This document shows, one piece after another, positions 23,469 through 32,661 of a stretch of DNA of 42,665 nucleotides. Origin of the DNA: Hyphomonas sp. (GTDB lineage Bacteria; Pseudomonadota; Alphaproteobacteria; Caulobacterales; Hyphomonadaceae); NCBI GenBank assembly GCA_013791775.1, contig VMTE01000009.1, positions 1-42,665 of the forward strand, read 5' to 3'. Every line of letters begins with the position of its first letter. Within the stretch, counting starts at the first letter, position 1. The notes beneath the pieces were generated by a model. It was not told the origin of the DNA. It ran no database searches and saw nothing but the letters and a program-made list of their open reading frames with translations. Made by a program: the position numbers and the translations under genes.

Positions 23469-25876
23469 CTGGCCGACAACGAACGCTTGCCTTCGTCGAA
23501 GGCCAACACATTGGCCTCGGCATCCGTGCCGAGCGTCTCGATCGTCGCGCTGCGCTGATCGGTTTTCGGGCGGATGTCGACGATGTGCGACAGGCTGTCG
23601 AGCGGCTGCGCGCGGCTGATGAGGAAGCCCTGCAACTCGTCGCAACCATGGTCACGCAGGAAGTCGGCCTGATACAGCGTCTCGACGCCTTCCGCCGTGC
23701 ACCGCATGCCGAGCGACTTGGCGAGGTTCAATGTGGCGACCGCAATCGCCCGGCTGTCCTGGCGGGTCTCGATGTCTTTCACGAAGCTCTTGTCGATCTT
23801 GATCTTGTCGAACGGGAACGAGCGCAGGTAGCTGAGCGAGGAATAGCCGGTTCCGAAATCGTCGAGCGCAATGCGCACGCCGAGATCGCGGATCTGGTGC
23901 AGCCGCTTCAGCGTGAACTCGGTATCGGTCATCAACACGGATTCGGTGATTTCCAGTTCGAACCGGTTCGGCGCGATGTTGTTGGCGGCCAGGGCGTTGA
24001 CGATGGTTGAAATCAGCGTCGCCGAGTGGATCTGCAACGGCGACAGGTTGACCGCCACCTTCACATGCTCCGGCAGGCGCGCGGCTTCGGCCAGCGCGGT
24101 GCGGATGACCCATTCGCCCATCCGCGTGATCAGGCCGTTGTCTTCGGCCAGCTCGATGAACTGGTCCGGGAATACCAGGCCGCGCGTCGGGTGCTGCCAG
24201 CGCAGCAGCGTCTCGGCGCCGATCATCTTGTGCGTGCGGGCATCCACCTGCGGCTGGAAATAGACGCGCAGCTCGTCCTTGTCGATGGCGTGTTCCAGCT
24301 CGGTCTCGGTCTGCATCCGCGCCTGGGCATGGGCTTCCAGCTGCGGGGTGAACATGCACCACTGCGCCTTGCCGGTCCGCTTGGCATCATACAGCGCAAG
24401 GTCGGCATGCTTGAGGATCTGGCGGGTATCGGTCGTGTACGCATCAAATATCCGGACACCGAACGATGCCGAGCAATGCGCCGTCGAGCCCCAGATATTG
24501 TAAGGCGTGCGCATGTGGTCCGTCAGGCGGTGGAAGAAGTCTTCCAGGGCGCCGCCGGCCGGGCGCTCCACGATCAGCGCGAACTCGTCACCGCCGAGGC
24601 GGGCCACCATGTCGGTCGTTTCGACCATCTCGTTGATGCGTCCGGCCACCTGGCGCAGCAGCTCGTCGCCCGCCGGGTGTCCCAGCGTGTCGTTGACCCA
24701 TTTGAAGTTGTCGAGGTCCATCCAGAGCAGCGCACGCACGGTATGCGGCGCTGGCGGTTTGCGGACGATTTTCTCGAGGTGTTCCTGCAGGGTGATACGG
24801 TTCGGCAGGCCGGTCAGGCCGTCATAGTGCGCCATGTGCGCCATGCGGTCTTCGATCTGCTTCGACTGGGTGATGTCGGCGGCCACACCGCGAAACCCGC
24901 GGAACTGGTGGCCGTCGAAGATCGGCTTGCCGGTCAGCGACACCCAGCACTCTTCGCCGTTCTGATCGCGCACATGCAGCACGACATCGCGGAAGCCCTG
25001 CTCGCGCTTCATCGCCGTTTCCAGAACCTTGCGGGACTCGTCGGCGGCGAACAGGCCGACCAGCGAGGCGCCCTTGGTCATGAACCCGGCGCTGTCGGAG
25101 CTGGTGTCGATCACCAGCGGAATGTCCTCCAGCTTGCCATCGGCGCCGGTCTGCCACAGCCAGTCGGATGTGCTTTCTTCAAAGTCGCGCAGCAGCAGGC
25201 CGATCAGTTCGGACTGTTCGCTCACTGCCGCTTCGCCGAGATGCTGCTCCACGAATTGATTGGTCGACCAGCGAACCGCAAACACGAGAAGGGCCATGTA
25301 GACGATCAGCAACACCGAGATGAACTGGTAGGCCGTGTCCTGCTGGAACTGCATCGACAGGATCAGTCCCACGCCGACCGGAATCGTGAACGACAGGGCC
25401 GCGTCGGGAATGTGCGACAACAGGAACGCGCCGGCAAACATCATCCCGGCCATCACGATGCCCATGACCATCTGACCCTGGGTATCGACCGAACTCATCA
25501 CGACCAGCGGCGCAATCGCCCACAGGAAACCGTTCAGCGTCGCGCCGCGCGTCAGCGATTGCAGCTCCTGCTCGGCGTCGCGGGACTTGCGCCAGCCAAA
25601 CTGTTTCTCGAACAGGTCCTGGCCAAGCGCGAACAGCGAGAACAGGACAAGGCACCCGCCCCACATGGGCAGGAGGTTTCCGATCATCGACTCCCGGAAC
25701 GAAAGCAGGATGACGGCCGCGTTGAGCAGGTTCGCCAGGACAATGACGAGCATGATGCTCCGGAAGGACGCGAGCTGCTTCTCGCGCAAGCTCGAAAGAT
25801 GTTTTTCGGGAATCTCGGCGGCCTTCGTTAGCGAGGTCTTGAACCCCTGCCGTCCGGTATTTTGTTTGGTATCCAT
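23465..25876 (-). CDS. Membrane GGDEF-EAL protein with PAS-like domain
   Basis: An 803-residue cyclic-di-GMP signalling protein. About six hydrophobic segments (roughly 35-220) form an N-terminal membrane sensor. A PAS-type domain follows (DWLWQTGADGKLEDI; GFRGVAADITQSKQIEDR) and then GGDEF (intact, ARLGGDEFALI; start HYDGLTGLPNR) and EAL. The EAL signature reads ETL (GAETLLRWQHP), while NLSPLQ, ITESVL, DDFGTGYSSL and KIDKSFV are intact, so phosphodiesterase activity is likely; whether the cyclase is also active cannot be told. ATG 25876 has GGAGAG nine bases upstream; an open extension to 25963 lacks family character. Confidence 0.93.
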   Translation of the reverse strand: MDTKQNTGRQGFKTSLTKAAEIPEKHLSSLREKQLASFRSIMLVIVLANLLNAAVILLSFRESMIGNLLPMWGGCLVLFSLFALGQDLFEKQFGWRKSRDAEQELQSLTRGATLNGFLWAIAPLVVMSSVDTQGQMVMGIVMAGMMFAGAFLLSHIPDAALSFTIPVGVGLILSMQFQQDTAYQFISVLLIVYMALLVFAVRWSTNQFVEQHLGEAAVSEQSELIGLLLRDFEESTSDWLWQTGADGKLEDIPLVIDTSSDSAGFMTKGASLVGLFAADESRKVLETAMKREQGFRDVVLHVRDQNGEECWVSLTGKPIFDGHQFRGFRGVAADITQSKQIEDRMAHMAHYDGLTGLPNRITLQEHLEKIVRKPPAPHTVRALLWMDLDNFKWVNDTLGHPAGDELLRQVAGRINEMVETTDMVARLGGDEFALIVERPAGGALEDFFHRLTDHMRTPYNIWGSTAHCSASFGVRIFDAYTTDTRQILKHADLALYDAKRTGKAQWCMFTPQLEAHAQARMQTETELEHAIDKDELRVYFQPQVDARTHKMIGAETLLRWQHPTRGLVFPDQFIELAEDNGLITRMGEWVIRTALAEAARLPEHVKVAVNLSPLQIHSATLISTIVNALAANNIAPNRFELEITESVLMTDTEFTLKRLHQIRDLGVRIALDDFGTGYSSLSYLRSFPFDKIKIDKSFVKDIETRQDSRAIAVATLNLAKSLGMRCTAEGVETLYQADFLRDHGCDELQGFLISRAQPLDSLSHIVDIRPKTDQRSATIETLGTDAEANVLAFDEGKRSLSAS

Positions 25877-26109
25877 CTGAAATCGCTCTCCAGCCCTGTC
25901 AGACGGGCCCTGTGCGGGATAAGGACTACCAAAACAGCGTGAATTCAGGCTTCCGGGCGGCACGGCACTTGCGGGCTTTGCGTTTACCGCTCGTTCAGAA
26001 ACAGGCGGGCGAAGCAGGGTTGCCGGGTCAAATGCGCTGCCCCCGATTGCCGCCGGCGCCTTCGGCCCTTAAGTCTCAACTGCCCCGTAACCGATACAGG
26101 AATGACCCC
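25877..26109. other. Divergent promoter region, GGDEF-EAL / cysK
   Basis: No gene is supported. AGGA eight bases before the cysK ATG is the ribosome site. I could not identify a convincing promoter pair or a riboswitch. Confidence 0.4.
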
Positions 26110-27114
26110 ATGGCCGCCCACCGATCGATCGTCGACTTGATCGGCAACACCCCCCTGTTGCGCCTCAACGGCGCGTCTGAGGCCACGGGCTGTGAAATTC
26201 TCGGCAAATGCGAATTTTTGAACCCCGGCCAGTCGGTCAAGGACCGCCCCGCCCTCGGAATCGTCCGCGAGGCCGAGGCGGCGGGCCTCCTGAAACCCGG
26301 CGGAACCATCGTCGAGGGCACCGCCGGCAATACCGGCATCGGGCTCGCCCTGGTCGGCAAGGCGCTCGGCTACCGCGTGGTCATCGTCATGCCGCGCACC
26401 CAGAGCCAGGAGAAGAAGGACGCCATCCGCCTGCTCGGCGCCGAGCTGATCGAGGTGGACGCCCTCCCCTACGCCAACCCCAACAATTACATCCGCTATT
26501 CCGGCCGCCTCGCGGAAGAACTCGCCGCCAGCGAGCCGAACGGCGCCATCTGGGCGAACCAGTTCGACAATCAGGCCAACCGCCGCGCCCACTACGCCAC
26601 AACCGGCCAGGAAATCTGGCAGCAAACTGGCGGCAAGCTTGACGGTTTCATCTGCGCGGTCGGCTCCGGCGGCACGCTCGGCGGCGTCTCGCTGGCGCTG
26701 AAGGAAAAGAACCCGAAGATCCAGATCGGCATCGCCGATCCCGGCGGCGCCGCGCTCTACGAGTATTTCAAGAACGGCGAGCTGAAAGCCGAAGGCACCT
26801 CGATCACCGAAGGCATCGGCCAGGGCCGGATCACGGCCAACCTTGAAGGCATCAAGGTGGACAAGGCCTACCGCATCCCGGACGACGAAGCCCTGAACAT
26901 CCTCTTCGGCCTTGTCGAGACCGAAGGCCTCTGCCTCGGCGGCTCGTCAGGGGTCAACGTCGCCGGCGCGATCCGCCTCGCAAAGGACCTCGGCCCCGGC
27001 CACACGATCGTGACGATCCTGTGCGACTATGGCAACCGCTACCAATCGAAACTCTACAACCCGGAATTCCTGCGCGGAAAAGGATTGCCTGTTCCGTCCT
27101 GGATGGAGAAATAG
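26110..27114 (+). CDS. cysK: Cysteine synthase A (O-acetylserine sulfhydrylase)
   Basis: A 334-residue PLP enzyme making L-cysteine from O-acetylserine and sulfide. Family landmarks are IGNTPLLRL at the start, NPGQSVKDR with the PLP lysine, GTAGNTGIGLAL (substrate loop; TSGNTG is more common), GSGGTLGG (phosphate loop) and LCLGGSSGVN near the end. ATG 26110 is followed by the typical start and has a ribosome site; an open extension upstream has no homology. It heads a run with the sulfurtransferase four bases downstream and cystathionine beta-lyase, a sulfur amino-acid cluster. Confidence 0.92.
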   Translation: MAAHRSIVDLIGNTPLLRLNGASEATGCEILGKCEFLNPGQSVKDRPALGIVREAEAAGLLKPGGTIVEGTAGNTGIGLALVGKALGYRVVIVMPRTQSQEKKDAIRLLGAELIEVDALPYANPNNYIRYSGRLAEELAASEPNGAIWANQFDNQANRRAHYATTGQEIWQQTGGKLDGFICAVGSGGTLGGVSLALKEKNPKIQIGIADPGGAALYEYFKNGELKAEGTSITEGIGQGRITANLEGIKVDKAYRIPDDEALNILFGLVETEGLCLGGSSGVNVAGAIRLAKDLGPGHTIVTILCDYGNRYQSKLYNPEFLRGKGLPVPSWMEK

Positions 27115-27118
27115 GCAT

Positions 27119-27964
27119 ATGGAAACAGGTGATCCCCTCGTCAGCGCCGACTGGCTGCTCGACAATATCGAAGCCCCCGATCTGCGGATCGTGGACGCAA
27201 CCTGGTTTGCGCCGTTCACCAACCCGCCGGAAACCGGCCGCCAGGCCTGGATGCGCGGACACATTCCGAAAGCGGTGCATTTCGATATCGACGATATCGC
27301 CGACACCTCCACCCACCTGCCCCACATGCTGCCGGATGCCGTGAAGTTCTCCTCGCGTGTGCGCCGCCTCGGGCTCGGCGATGGCAACCGCATCGTCATC
27401 TACGACCAGAACAACTTCTTCGCCGGCGCCCGCGCCTGGTGGATGTTCCGCGTGATGGGACACGACGACATCAAGGTGCTCGATGGCGGCCTCAACGCCT
27501 GGGTCGAAGCCGGCGGCGCACTCGACGACCTGCCGCCGGTCACCGGTGAGCGCCACTTCACGCCGCGTGTGCGCACGGACCTTGTGATGGACGCCAAGGC
27601 GCTCGAAAATCTGGTCGGCGCCGCGAAGACCACGATCATCGACGCCCGCCCCGATGGCCGCTTCTTCGGGCGCGATCCCGAGCCGCGCCCCGGCCTGCCC
27701 TCGGGCCACATCCCCGGCAGCATCAACCTGCCCGGCAGCCAGCTGATCACCGGGACCGGCCGGATGAAATCGGCGGCAGAGCTGAAGATGCTGTTCAAAG
27801 ATCCCGCCGCGCCCACGGTCACCACCTGCGGTTCCGGCATCACGGCGGCGATCACCGCGCTGGCCCTCGCCCGCCTCGGCAACTTTGACGTCGCGGTCTA
27901 TGATGGTTCGTGGACGGACTGGGCGTCCGATCCGGCCCGGCCAATCGCCACGAGCGTCTCGTGA
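27119..27964 (+). CDS. sseA: 3-mercaptopyruvate sulfurtransferase (two-rhodanese)
   Basis: A 281-residue protein of two rhodanese modules. The first carries GHIPKAVHFDIDDIAD and the second SGHIPGSINLPG with the active-site loop CGSGITA, the form typical of 3-mercaptopyruvate sulfurtransferase (thiosulfate sulfurtransferases have CRKGVTA-like loops). It moves sulfur from mercaptopyruvate to thiol acceptors or cyanide. The gene begins four bases after cysK and its stop overlaps the next start as GTGA, so cysteine synthesis and sulfur transfer are co-expressed. Confidence 0.9.
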   Translation: METGDPLVSADWLLDNIEAPDLRIVDATWFAPFTNPPETGRQAWMRGHIPKAVHFDIDDIADTSTHLPHMLPDAVKFSSRVRRLGLGDGNRIVIYDQNNFFAGARAWWMFRVMGHDDIKVLDGGLNAWVEAGGALDDLPPVTGERHFTPRVRTDLVMDAKALENLVGAAKTTIIDARPDGRFFGRDPEPRPGLPSGHIPGSINLPGSQLITGTGRMKSAAELKMLFKDPAAPTVTTCGSGITAAITALALARLGNFDVAVYDGSWTDWASDPARPIATSVS

Positions 27965-29127
27965 ACAAGGACGACGCCGCGCCCGAAACACGCCTGATCC
28001 ACACACGCGCCGGACGCCTCGGCCGGGTGACCGTAAACCCGCCCGTCGAGCGCGCCTCCACGGTACTGTTCCGCGACGAGGCTGGCCTCTACGGCGCCAA
28101 GCCGACCTACGGGCGCATGGGCCTGACGGTTCACCGCGAACTCGAGGCTGCCTTGTGCGAACTCGAAGGCGCCACATCGGCCCGCCTCGCCTCGAACGGG
28201 CTGCAGGCCTGCGCGCTCGCCCTCACGTCCTGCGTTTCGTCCGGCGACCATATCCTGTTCCCGGACTGCGCCTACGGGCCGACGGCCCGCTTCTGCGAGC
28301 AGCGACTGCGCGCAACCGGCGTTGAAGCTGCCCGCTACGACCCGCGCATCGGCGCCGGTATCGAGGCGCTGTTCAAGCCCAACACAAAGGCCGTGTTCAT
28401 CGAGTCGCCCGGCTCGCTGACCTTCGAGGTGGCCGATACGCCGGCCATCGTCGCGGCCGCCAAAGCGCGGGGCATCCTGACGATCTGCGACAACACCTGG
28501 GGCGCCGGCCTCCTGCACCAGCCGCTGGCGCTCGGCGCCGATATCTCGGTGCAGGCGCTGACCAAATATGTCGTCGGCCATGCAGACGCGTTCGGCGGCG
28601 CGGTGATGACGCGCGACGCACGCCTCGCCGCGCGGATCGCGGCGACCTCCGAGGAGTGGGGCATCGGCCTGGCGCCGGATGACGCCTATCTCGCGGTGCG
28701 CGGCCTGCGTACGCTGGCCGTTCGCTTGCGCGCGCATGAAGCGTCCGGCCTCGAGATGGCGCACTGGCTGGCCGCGCGGCCTGAGGTGGCCAGCGTGCTT
28801 CACCCGGCTTTGCCTGCCCACCCCGATCATGCGCTGTGGACGCGGGATTTCACCGGCTCCAACGGCCTGTTCGGCGTTGTCCTGAACCCGGTTCCGGACG
28901 GCGGCATGGAGCGCTTCTTCGCAGCGCTTTCCTTGTTCGGTCTCGGCTTCTCCTGGGGAGGCTTCGAAAGCCTGGTCATTCCCTGCGACCAGCAACTGAC
29001 CCGCATGAAGGGCAGCTGGACCGAAGGCCGGGCCGGGCCGCTGCTGCGCCTGCATATCGGTCTCGAGGCGGTTACTGACCTGAAGACAGACCTTGCGGCG
29101 GCGTTTGCGGCATTGTCCGCAGGCTGA
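27961..29127 (+). CDS. metC: Cystathionine beta-lyase
   Basis: A 388-residue Cys/Met-metabolism PLP enzyme that splits cystathionine to homocysteine, pyruvate and ammonia. It shows TRLIHTRAGR at the start, YGRMGLTVHRELEAALCELEG (in outline), CDNTWGAG and ALTKYVVGHADAFGG with the PLP lysine, and the C-terminal SWGGFESLV that separates beta-lyases from gamma-synthases. GTG 27961 overlaps the sulfurtransferase stop (GTGA), which sets the start. Its 3' end overlaps the convergent C13 peptidase gene by 56 bases. Confidence 0.9.
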   Translation: MNKDDAAPETRLIHTRAGRLGRVTVNPPVERASTVLFRDEAGLYGAKPTYGRMGLTVHRELEAALCELEGATSARLASNGLQACALALTSCVSSGDHILFPDCAYGPTARFCEQRLRATGVEAARYDPRIGAGIEALFKPNTKAVFIESPGSLTFEVADTPAIVAAAKARGILTICDNTWGAGLLHQPLALGADISVQALTKYVVGHADAFGGAVMTRDARLAARIAATSEEWGIGLAPDDAYLAVRGLRTLAVRLRAHEASGLEMAHWLAARPEVASVLHPALPAHPDHALWTRDFTGSNGLFGVVLNPVPDGGMERFFAALSLFGLGFSWGGFESLVIPCDQQLTRMKGSWTEGRAGPLLRLHIGLEAVTDLKTDLAAAFAALSAG

Positions 29128-29917
29128 CGTCCGCTTCGGCCTGCAGCATCTCCGGCCGTTCGAAATTCTTGAGGATGAACAGCGTCTCGACGTCTGCGCC
29201 GACTTCAGTTTGCGGCGCTGACGGCGGCCACAGCTGTTCGTCGGTCTCGCGCTGCGCGACACACCGGCGGGCCCGGCTGGCGAGATCGACAAAGTCGTCC
29301 GCACTCGGAAGGGCCTCCAGGACGCAGCCATCAAAATACGGATACTGCACGCCGGGCGCGCACCCGAACGACGAGCGGTCCGGCCGCGCGGCCGTCATCA
29401 CCATCCGGTTCGGCGCCGCCAGCGCGGGAACAAAACCGCCGGAATAGCAGGCCGAAACGATCACAACCGTTGGGCGTTCGCCGCACCATTGATCGACAAG
29501 GCCGGCCAACCGGTCGGGGCTGAGCAGGCCCTCCCGTCCCAGCACCATGCCGTCCGGCGATCCATGCGAGGTGAAATAGAACAGGCATCCGGCCTTTGCC
29601 GCCTCGGCCTTCGACCCGAAGGCGGAGAAGACCACATCGGACGCGAGCGCCCGGCCATTCTGCGCGTTCGGGCGCAATGACAGCGCGGTGATATTGTCCG
29701 GATTGAAGCCGACCGCTTCAAAGCCCTTGGCGAGCGCGCGCCGGGCATTCTCGAAGGCTTCGATCGGCGCCCCGTTGCTGTCGCGCCAGTCGGCCGCCAG
29801 GATTCCGACGGCCCAGTCGTCATACCCGCCGGGCTCGATGGCGACCTGCGCCTGACTGCGCCCCCCGAACATGGCGGCCATCAGGAACACCAATCCAAAC
29901 AGAAGCTGCAAGCGCAT
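29072..29917 (-). CDS. Exported C13 (legumain/caspase-like) peptidase
   Basis: A 281-residue precursor with signal peptide (about 1-23, ending GRSQA). The clan CD catalytic pair is present: His118 in FYFTSHGSPDG and Cys157 in VVIVSACYSGGF, each after a hydrophobic strand as in legumains and caspases. Bacterial C13 proteins are poorly characterised; the mature protein is probably periplasmic or membrane-associated. Cleavage after Asn or Asp is expected from the family, not shown by the sequence. A G-rich ribosome site precedes ATG 29917. Confidence 0.82.
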   Translation of the reverse strand: MRLQLLFGLVFLMAAMFGGRSQAQVAIEPGGYDDWAVGILAADWRDSNGAPIEAFENARRALAKGFEAVGFNPDNITALSLRPNAQNGRALASDVVFSAFGSKAEAAKAGCLFYFTSHGSPDGMVLGREGLLSPDRLAGLVDQWCGERPTVVIVSACYSGGFVPALAAPNRMVMTAARPDRSSFGCAPGVQYPYFDGCVLEALPSADDFVDLASRARRCVAQRETDEQLWPPSAPQTEVGADVETLFILKNFERPEMLQAEADVSLRTMPQTPPQGLSSGQ

Positions 29918-30005
29918 CCCGTTCCCCCGAGGTACAGAGTCCTGTCAGCATATGACCAAGTCTCGCACATGCATGCAATACACATTGCTGTGCGCCTGGG
30001 CGGGT

Positions 30006-30374
30006 CTATTGCGGGTAGGTGTCCAGCGACGGTTCGCGCAGCCAGCAATCGCAGCCGGCGTCATATTGGTAGGCCTCGCCATAATCGTTGATGCGGGTGG
30101 CGGGGACGGAAAAATAGCCCGGCACATAGTCGCTGGCCGGGTCACCATAGCGGTCAGCGTAGCCATCACCGGTATCGTCGCAGACGAGATAGCCATTCGC
30201 ATTGAAGTCGCAGCCATAGGCCGGAACCAGGGTCATGGTGACGGACATCTCCTCCGCCGCCATGTCGAGTCCGGCCGCAAAGGCTTCCAGATCCGCCGTC
30301 TCACAGCCCGCAAGCGCCAGTGCACCCGCGCCTGCAAGCAAAAGGCGCACGCGGACGTCCGCAAGTTTCATCAT
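30006..30374 (-). CDS. Small lipoprotein of unknown function
   Basis: A 122-residue precursor with a perfect lipobox LAGC (Cys24). The mature part carries four cysteines (GCDFNANGYLVC and GCDCWL) and Asp/Tyr-rich stretches such as DDTGDGYADRYGDPASDY, which could bind calcium or simply be disordered. I do not recognise a family. It lies between the C13 peptidase and the reductase gene, all leftward. A G-rich ribosome site stands before two adjacent ATGs (30374, 30371). Confidence 0.75.
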   Translation of the reverse strand: MMKLADVRVRLLLAGAGALALAGCETADLEAFAAGLDMAAEEMSVTMTLVPAYGCDFNANGYLVCDDTGDGYADRYGDPASDYVPGYFSVPATRINDYGEAYQYDAGCDCWLREPSLDTYPQ

Positions 30375-30450
30375 GTCAGCACCCCCAAGGCCCCGATTCC
30401 CTTGACGCTATTTTGCGGGGAGACCGGATGAATGCAAGCTGAACCGGGCG

Positions 30451-31476
30451 TCACGCCGGCTCGTCGCTGACCTTGACCACCAGCTTGCCGAGGTTCTTGC
30501 CTTCGAACAGCCGCGAGAGGCTGGCGGGGGCGTTCTCGAAACCCTCGACGATGTCGGTCTCGAACTTCAGCTTGCCCTCCATCAGCCACATCGCCATCTG
30601 CTGGATGCCTTCCGGGAAGCGCGGGAAATAGTCGATCACGATGAAGCCCTTCACCAGCGTGCGGCGCATCAGCAGGTTCGCGAAATTGTAAGGCCCCGGC
30701 GTCGGCGCGGTGTCGTTATAGGTCGAGATCAGGCCGCACAGCGGCATGCGCGAGAAGTCGTTGAGGCGCGCCATCACGGTGTCCATGATCTTGCCGCCGA
30801 CATTCTCGAAGTTGATGTCGATCCCGTTCGGACAATGCCGGTCGAGCGCGGCGCCGACATCTTCGGACTTGTAGTCGATGGCGGCATCGAAACCCGCCAC
30901 CTCGGTCAGCCAGCGGCACTTCTCCGCGCCGCCTGCGATGCCGACGACGCGGCAGCCTTGTATCTTCGCAATCTGCCCGACCATCGAGCCGACGGCGCCC
31001 GCCGCCGCCGACACCACGACGGTCTCACCCGCCTTCGGTTTGGCAATGTCCATCAGCCCGAAATAAGCGGTCATACCGGTCGCGCCGAGCGGGCCCATAT
31101 AGGCCGTGAGCGGAACACCCGGCAGACGCGGCAGCTTCGCCAGCGATGCGCCCGGCAGCGTGTTGTAGATGGCCCAGCTGGCGAGGCCCGTGTTGACGAT
31201 GTCGCCCGGCGCAAGGCCGTCGAAGCGGCTCTCGGTGACGATGCTGAGACCGCCGCCGCGCATCGGATCGCCAATCTGTACCGGCGGCAGGTAGGCATCC
31301 ATATCGCTCATCCAGATCCGGTTGGTCGGATCGAGCGACAGGTAGATTGTCTTGGCCCGCACCTGACCCTCGCCCAGTGGCTCAAGAGCGCTCTCCACCA
31401 GTTCGAGATCGCCTGGCTTGAGATCGCCCACCGGCCGCTTGCGAAGTACCCAGGTCCTGTTCATTTCATTCGTCAT
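30451..31476 (-). CDS. NADP-dependent oxidoreductase, zinc-free MDR family
   Basis: A 341-residue medium-chain reductase. It begins NRTWVLRKRPVGDLKPGDLEL, has SLDPTNRIWMSD, the nucleotide-binding AAAGAVGSMVGQIAKIQGCRVVGIAG (glycine-rich loop, given in outline) and NFENVGG, the pattern of the curcumin reductase/leukotriene B4 dehydrogenase group that reduces enone double bonds with NADPH. Catalytic zinc ligands are absent, as expected. GGAGGA lies before ATG 31476. The substrate is unknown. Confidence 0.88.
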   Translation of the reverse strand: MTNEMNRTWVLRKRPVGDLKPGDLELVESALEPLGEGQVRAKTIYLSLDPTNRIWMSDMDAYLPPVQIGDPMRGGGLSIVTESRFDGLAPGDIVNTGLASWAIYNTLPGASLAKLPRLPGVPLTAYMGPLGATGMTAYFGLMDIAKPKAGETVVVSAAAGAVGSMVGQIAKIQGCRVVGIAGGAEKCRWLTEVAGFDAAIDYKSEDVGAALDRHCPNGIDINFENVGGKIMDTVMARLNDFSRMPLCGLISTYNDTAPTPGPYNFANLLMRRTLVKGFIVIDYFPRFPEGIQQMAMWLMEGKLKFETDIVEGFENAPASLSRLFEGKNLGKLVVKVSDEPA

Positions 31477-31521
31477 CGCTTCCTCCCGCTCGCTTGCGGG
31501 GCAAGCTAGAGCGAATCCGCC

Positions 31522-31962
31522 TCAGCGCAAGACGCCGCGCTTCATCTGCCAGAACGCGTAGGCGAGGAACACGAAGCCCAGCCCCATGATCAGCCAGGGG
31601 AAGAACTCCTGCCCTTCCATTTTCGGGGCGTTCTTGTCCATGACGTCGGTGACCACGCTGATGATCGACGCGATGAACGCGGCCGCAAACAGCGTGACCG
31701 CCGCTTCGCGTTTCATCAGCAGGGCGATGCTGCCGAGCAGCGCGCCGAACACGCCAACCGCCCAGACACCGAATACCCACCACGGCATGGCAAACCAGTA
31801 GTCGAGCATCTCCTGCGGATAGCCGGCCAGATAGGCCTCGTTCTTCGTGACGGTCATCGTGAAGTCGACGCAGCCGAAGCCGTTCCACAGCACACCGATG
31901 ATGCCGACCAGCCAGATGTGCCAACCCGCCTTCACGCCGTCCGGCGATGTTTGTTCTGTCAT
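31522..31962 (-). CDS. Four-helix membrane protein, paralogue A
   Basis: A 146-residue protein with four hydrophobic segments (about 13-33, 59-80, 87-106, 122-140) and the motif MPWWVFGVWAVGVFGALLGSIALL in its middle; it ends QMKRGVLR. GGAGGG precedes the ATG. The gene to its right encodes a clear paralogue with the same layout and the same C-terminus GVLR. Function unknown; proteins like this are seen as small hypothetical membrane proteins in alphaproteobacteria. Confidence 0.8.
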   Translation of the reverse strand: MTEQTSPDGVKAGWHIWLVGIIGVLWNGFGCVDFTMTVTKNEAYLAGYPQEMLDYWFAMPWWVFGVWAVGVFGALLGSIALLMKREAAVTLFAAAFIASIISVVTDVMDKNAPKMEGQEFFPWLIMGLGFVFLAYAFWQMKRGVLR

Positions 31963-32042
31963 GTGATTTCCCTCCCCAGAGAGGCGCCACCCTACACCGG
32001 TCCGCGCCGTTCACCAATCCACCTCGCCCGGCCGGCGAGCGA

Positions 32043-32516
32043 TCAGCGAAGCACGCCGTGCTTGCTCTGGTGATAGGCGTAGTTGAGGATCAGCAGCGAG
32101 ACGACGATGATGCACACGGCAAACACACGGTTGGCGTCATAGTCAGCCGCCGGCCGCGAGTAGCTCAGCGCGGTCGCGAGCAGCGTGGACGCGGTGGACC
32201 CGGCCAGCACCCGCACCGACCGGCGCTGTCGCCGCAAGAGCATCACCGCGCCGATCAGCGCCGAGAAGACGCCCAGCGCCCAGACCCCGAAGACCCAGGC
32301 CGGCAGGGTCGCCCAGTATTCGCGCGCCGCTTCCGGGAAGCGGTCCATGTAGGGCGGAAACCGGGTGAGTGTCGCAAGGAAGTCGAATACGCCGACAGCG
32401 CTCCACAGCAAGGCTGCTGCACCGATCAGGTAGAGATGCCAAGGCGCCTTGAGCACGGGCTTCTGCACCGGCGGAGAAAGGGCCACGGCTTCGTCGAAGG
32501 CGAGGTCACTTTGCAT
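32043..32516 (-). CDS. Four-helix membrane protein, paralogue B
   Basis: A 157-residue protein with four membrane segments. It shares with its left neighbour the opening pattern WHLYLIGAAALLWSAVGVFDF (compare WHIWLVGIIGVLWNGFGCVDF, in parts), the motif LPAWVFGVWALGVFSALIG and the ending KHGVLR, so the two arose by tandem duplication. An N-terminal cytoplasmic extension of about 25 residues is specific to this copy. Function unknown. Confidence 0.8.
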   Translation of the reverse strand: MQSDLAFDEAVALSPPVQKPVLKAPWHLYLIGAAALLWSAVGVFDFLATLTRFPPYMDRFPEAAREYWATLPAWVFGVWALGVFSALIGAVMLLRRQRRSVRVLAGSTASTLLATALSYSRPAADYDANRVFAVCIIVVSLLILNYAYHQSKHGVLR

Positions 32517-32661
32517 GCCTCATTTTTAACACACTTTCGCAATGCGCAAAGCGGGAATCGGTTCGCCTTACAGTAGTTTAAGCCGGGTGCATTGGTCATT
32601 GACAGTGCAAACCGTTCTGGCACCTCATTGTTCAGATTGTTTGACGGAACTGGGGGACGGT

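Noticed and set aside
24026-25831. 600-codon open frame on the plus strand
   Set aside because: Antisense to the GGDEF-EAL gene; composition is that of a shadow frame.
26954-29334. Two long minus-strand frames of about 400 and 480 codons
   Set aside because: Antisense to the sulfur cluster genes, which have intact active-site motifs.
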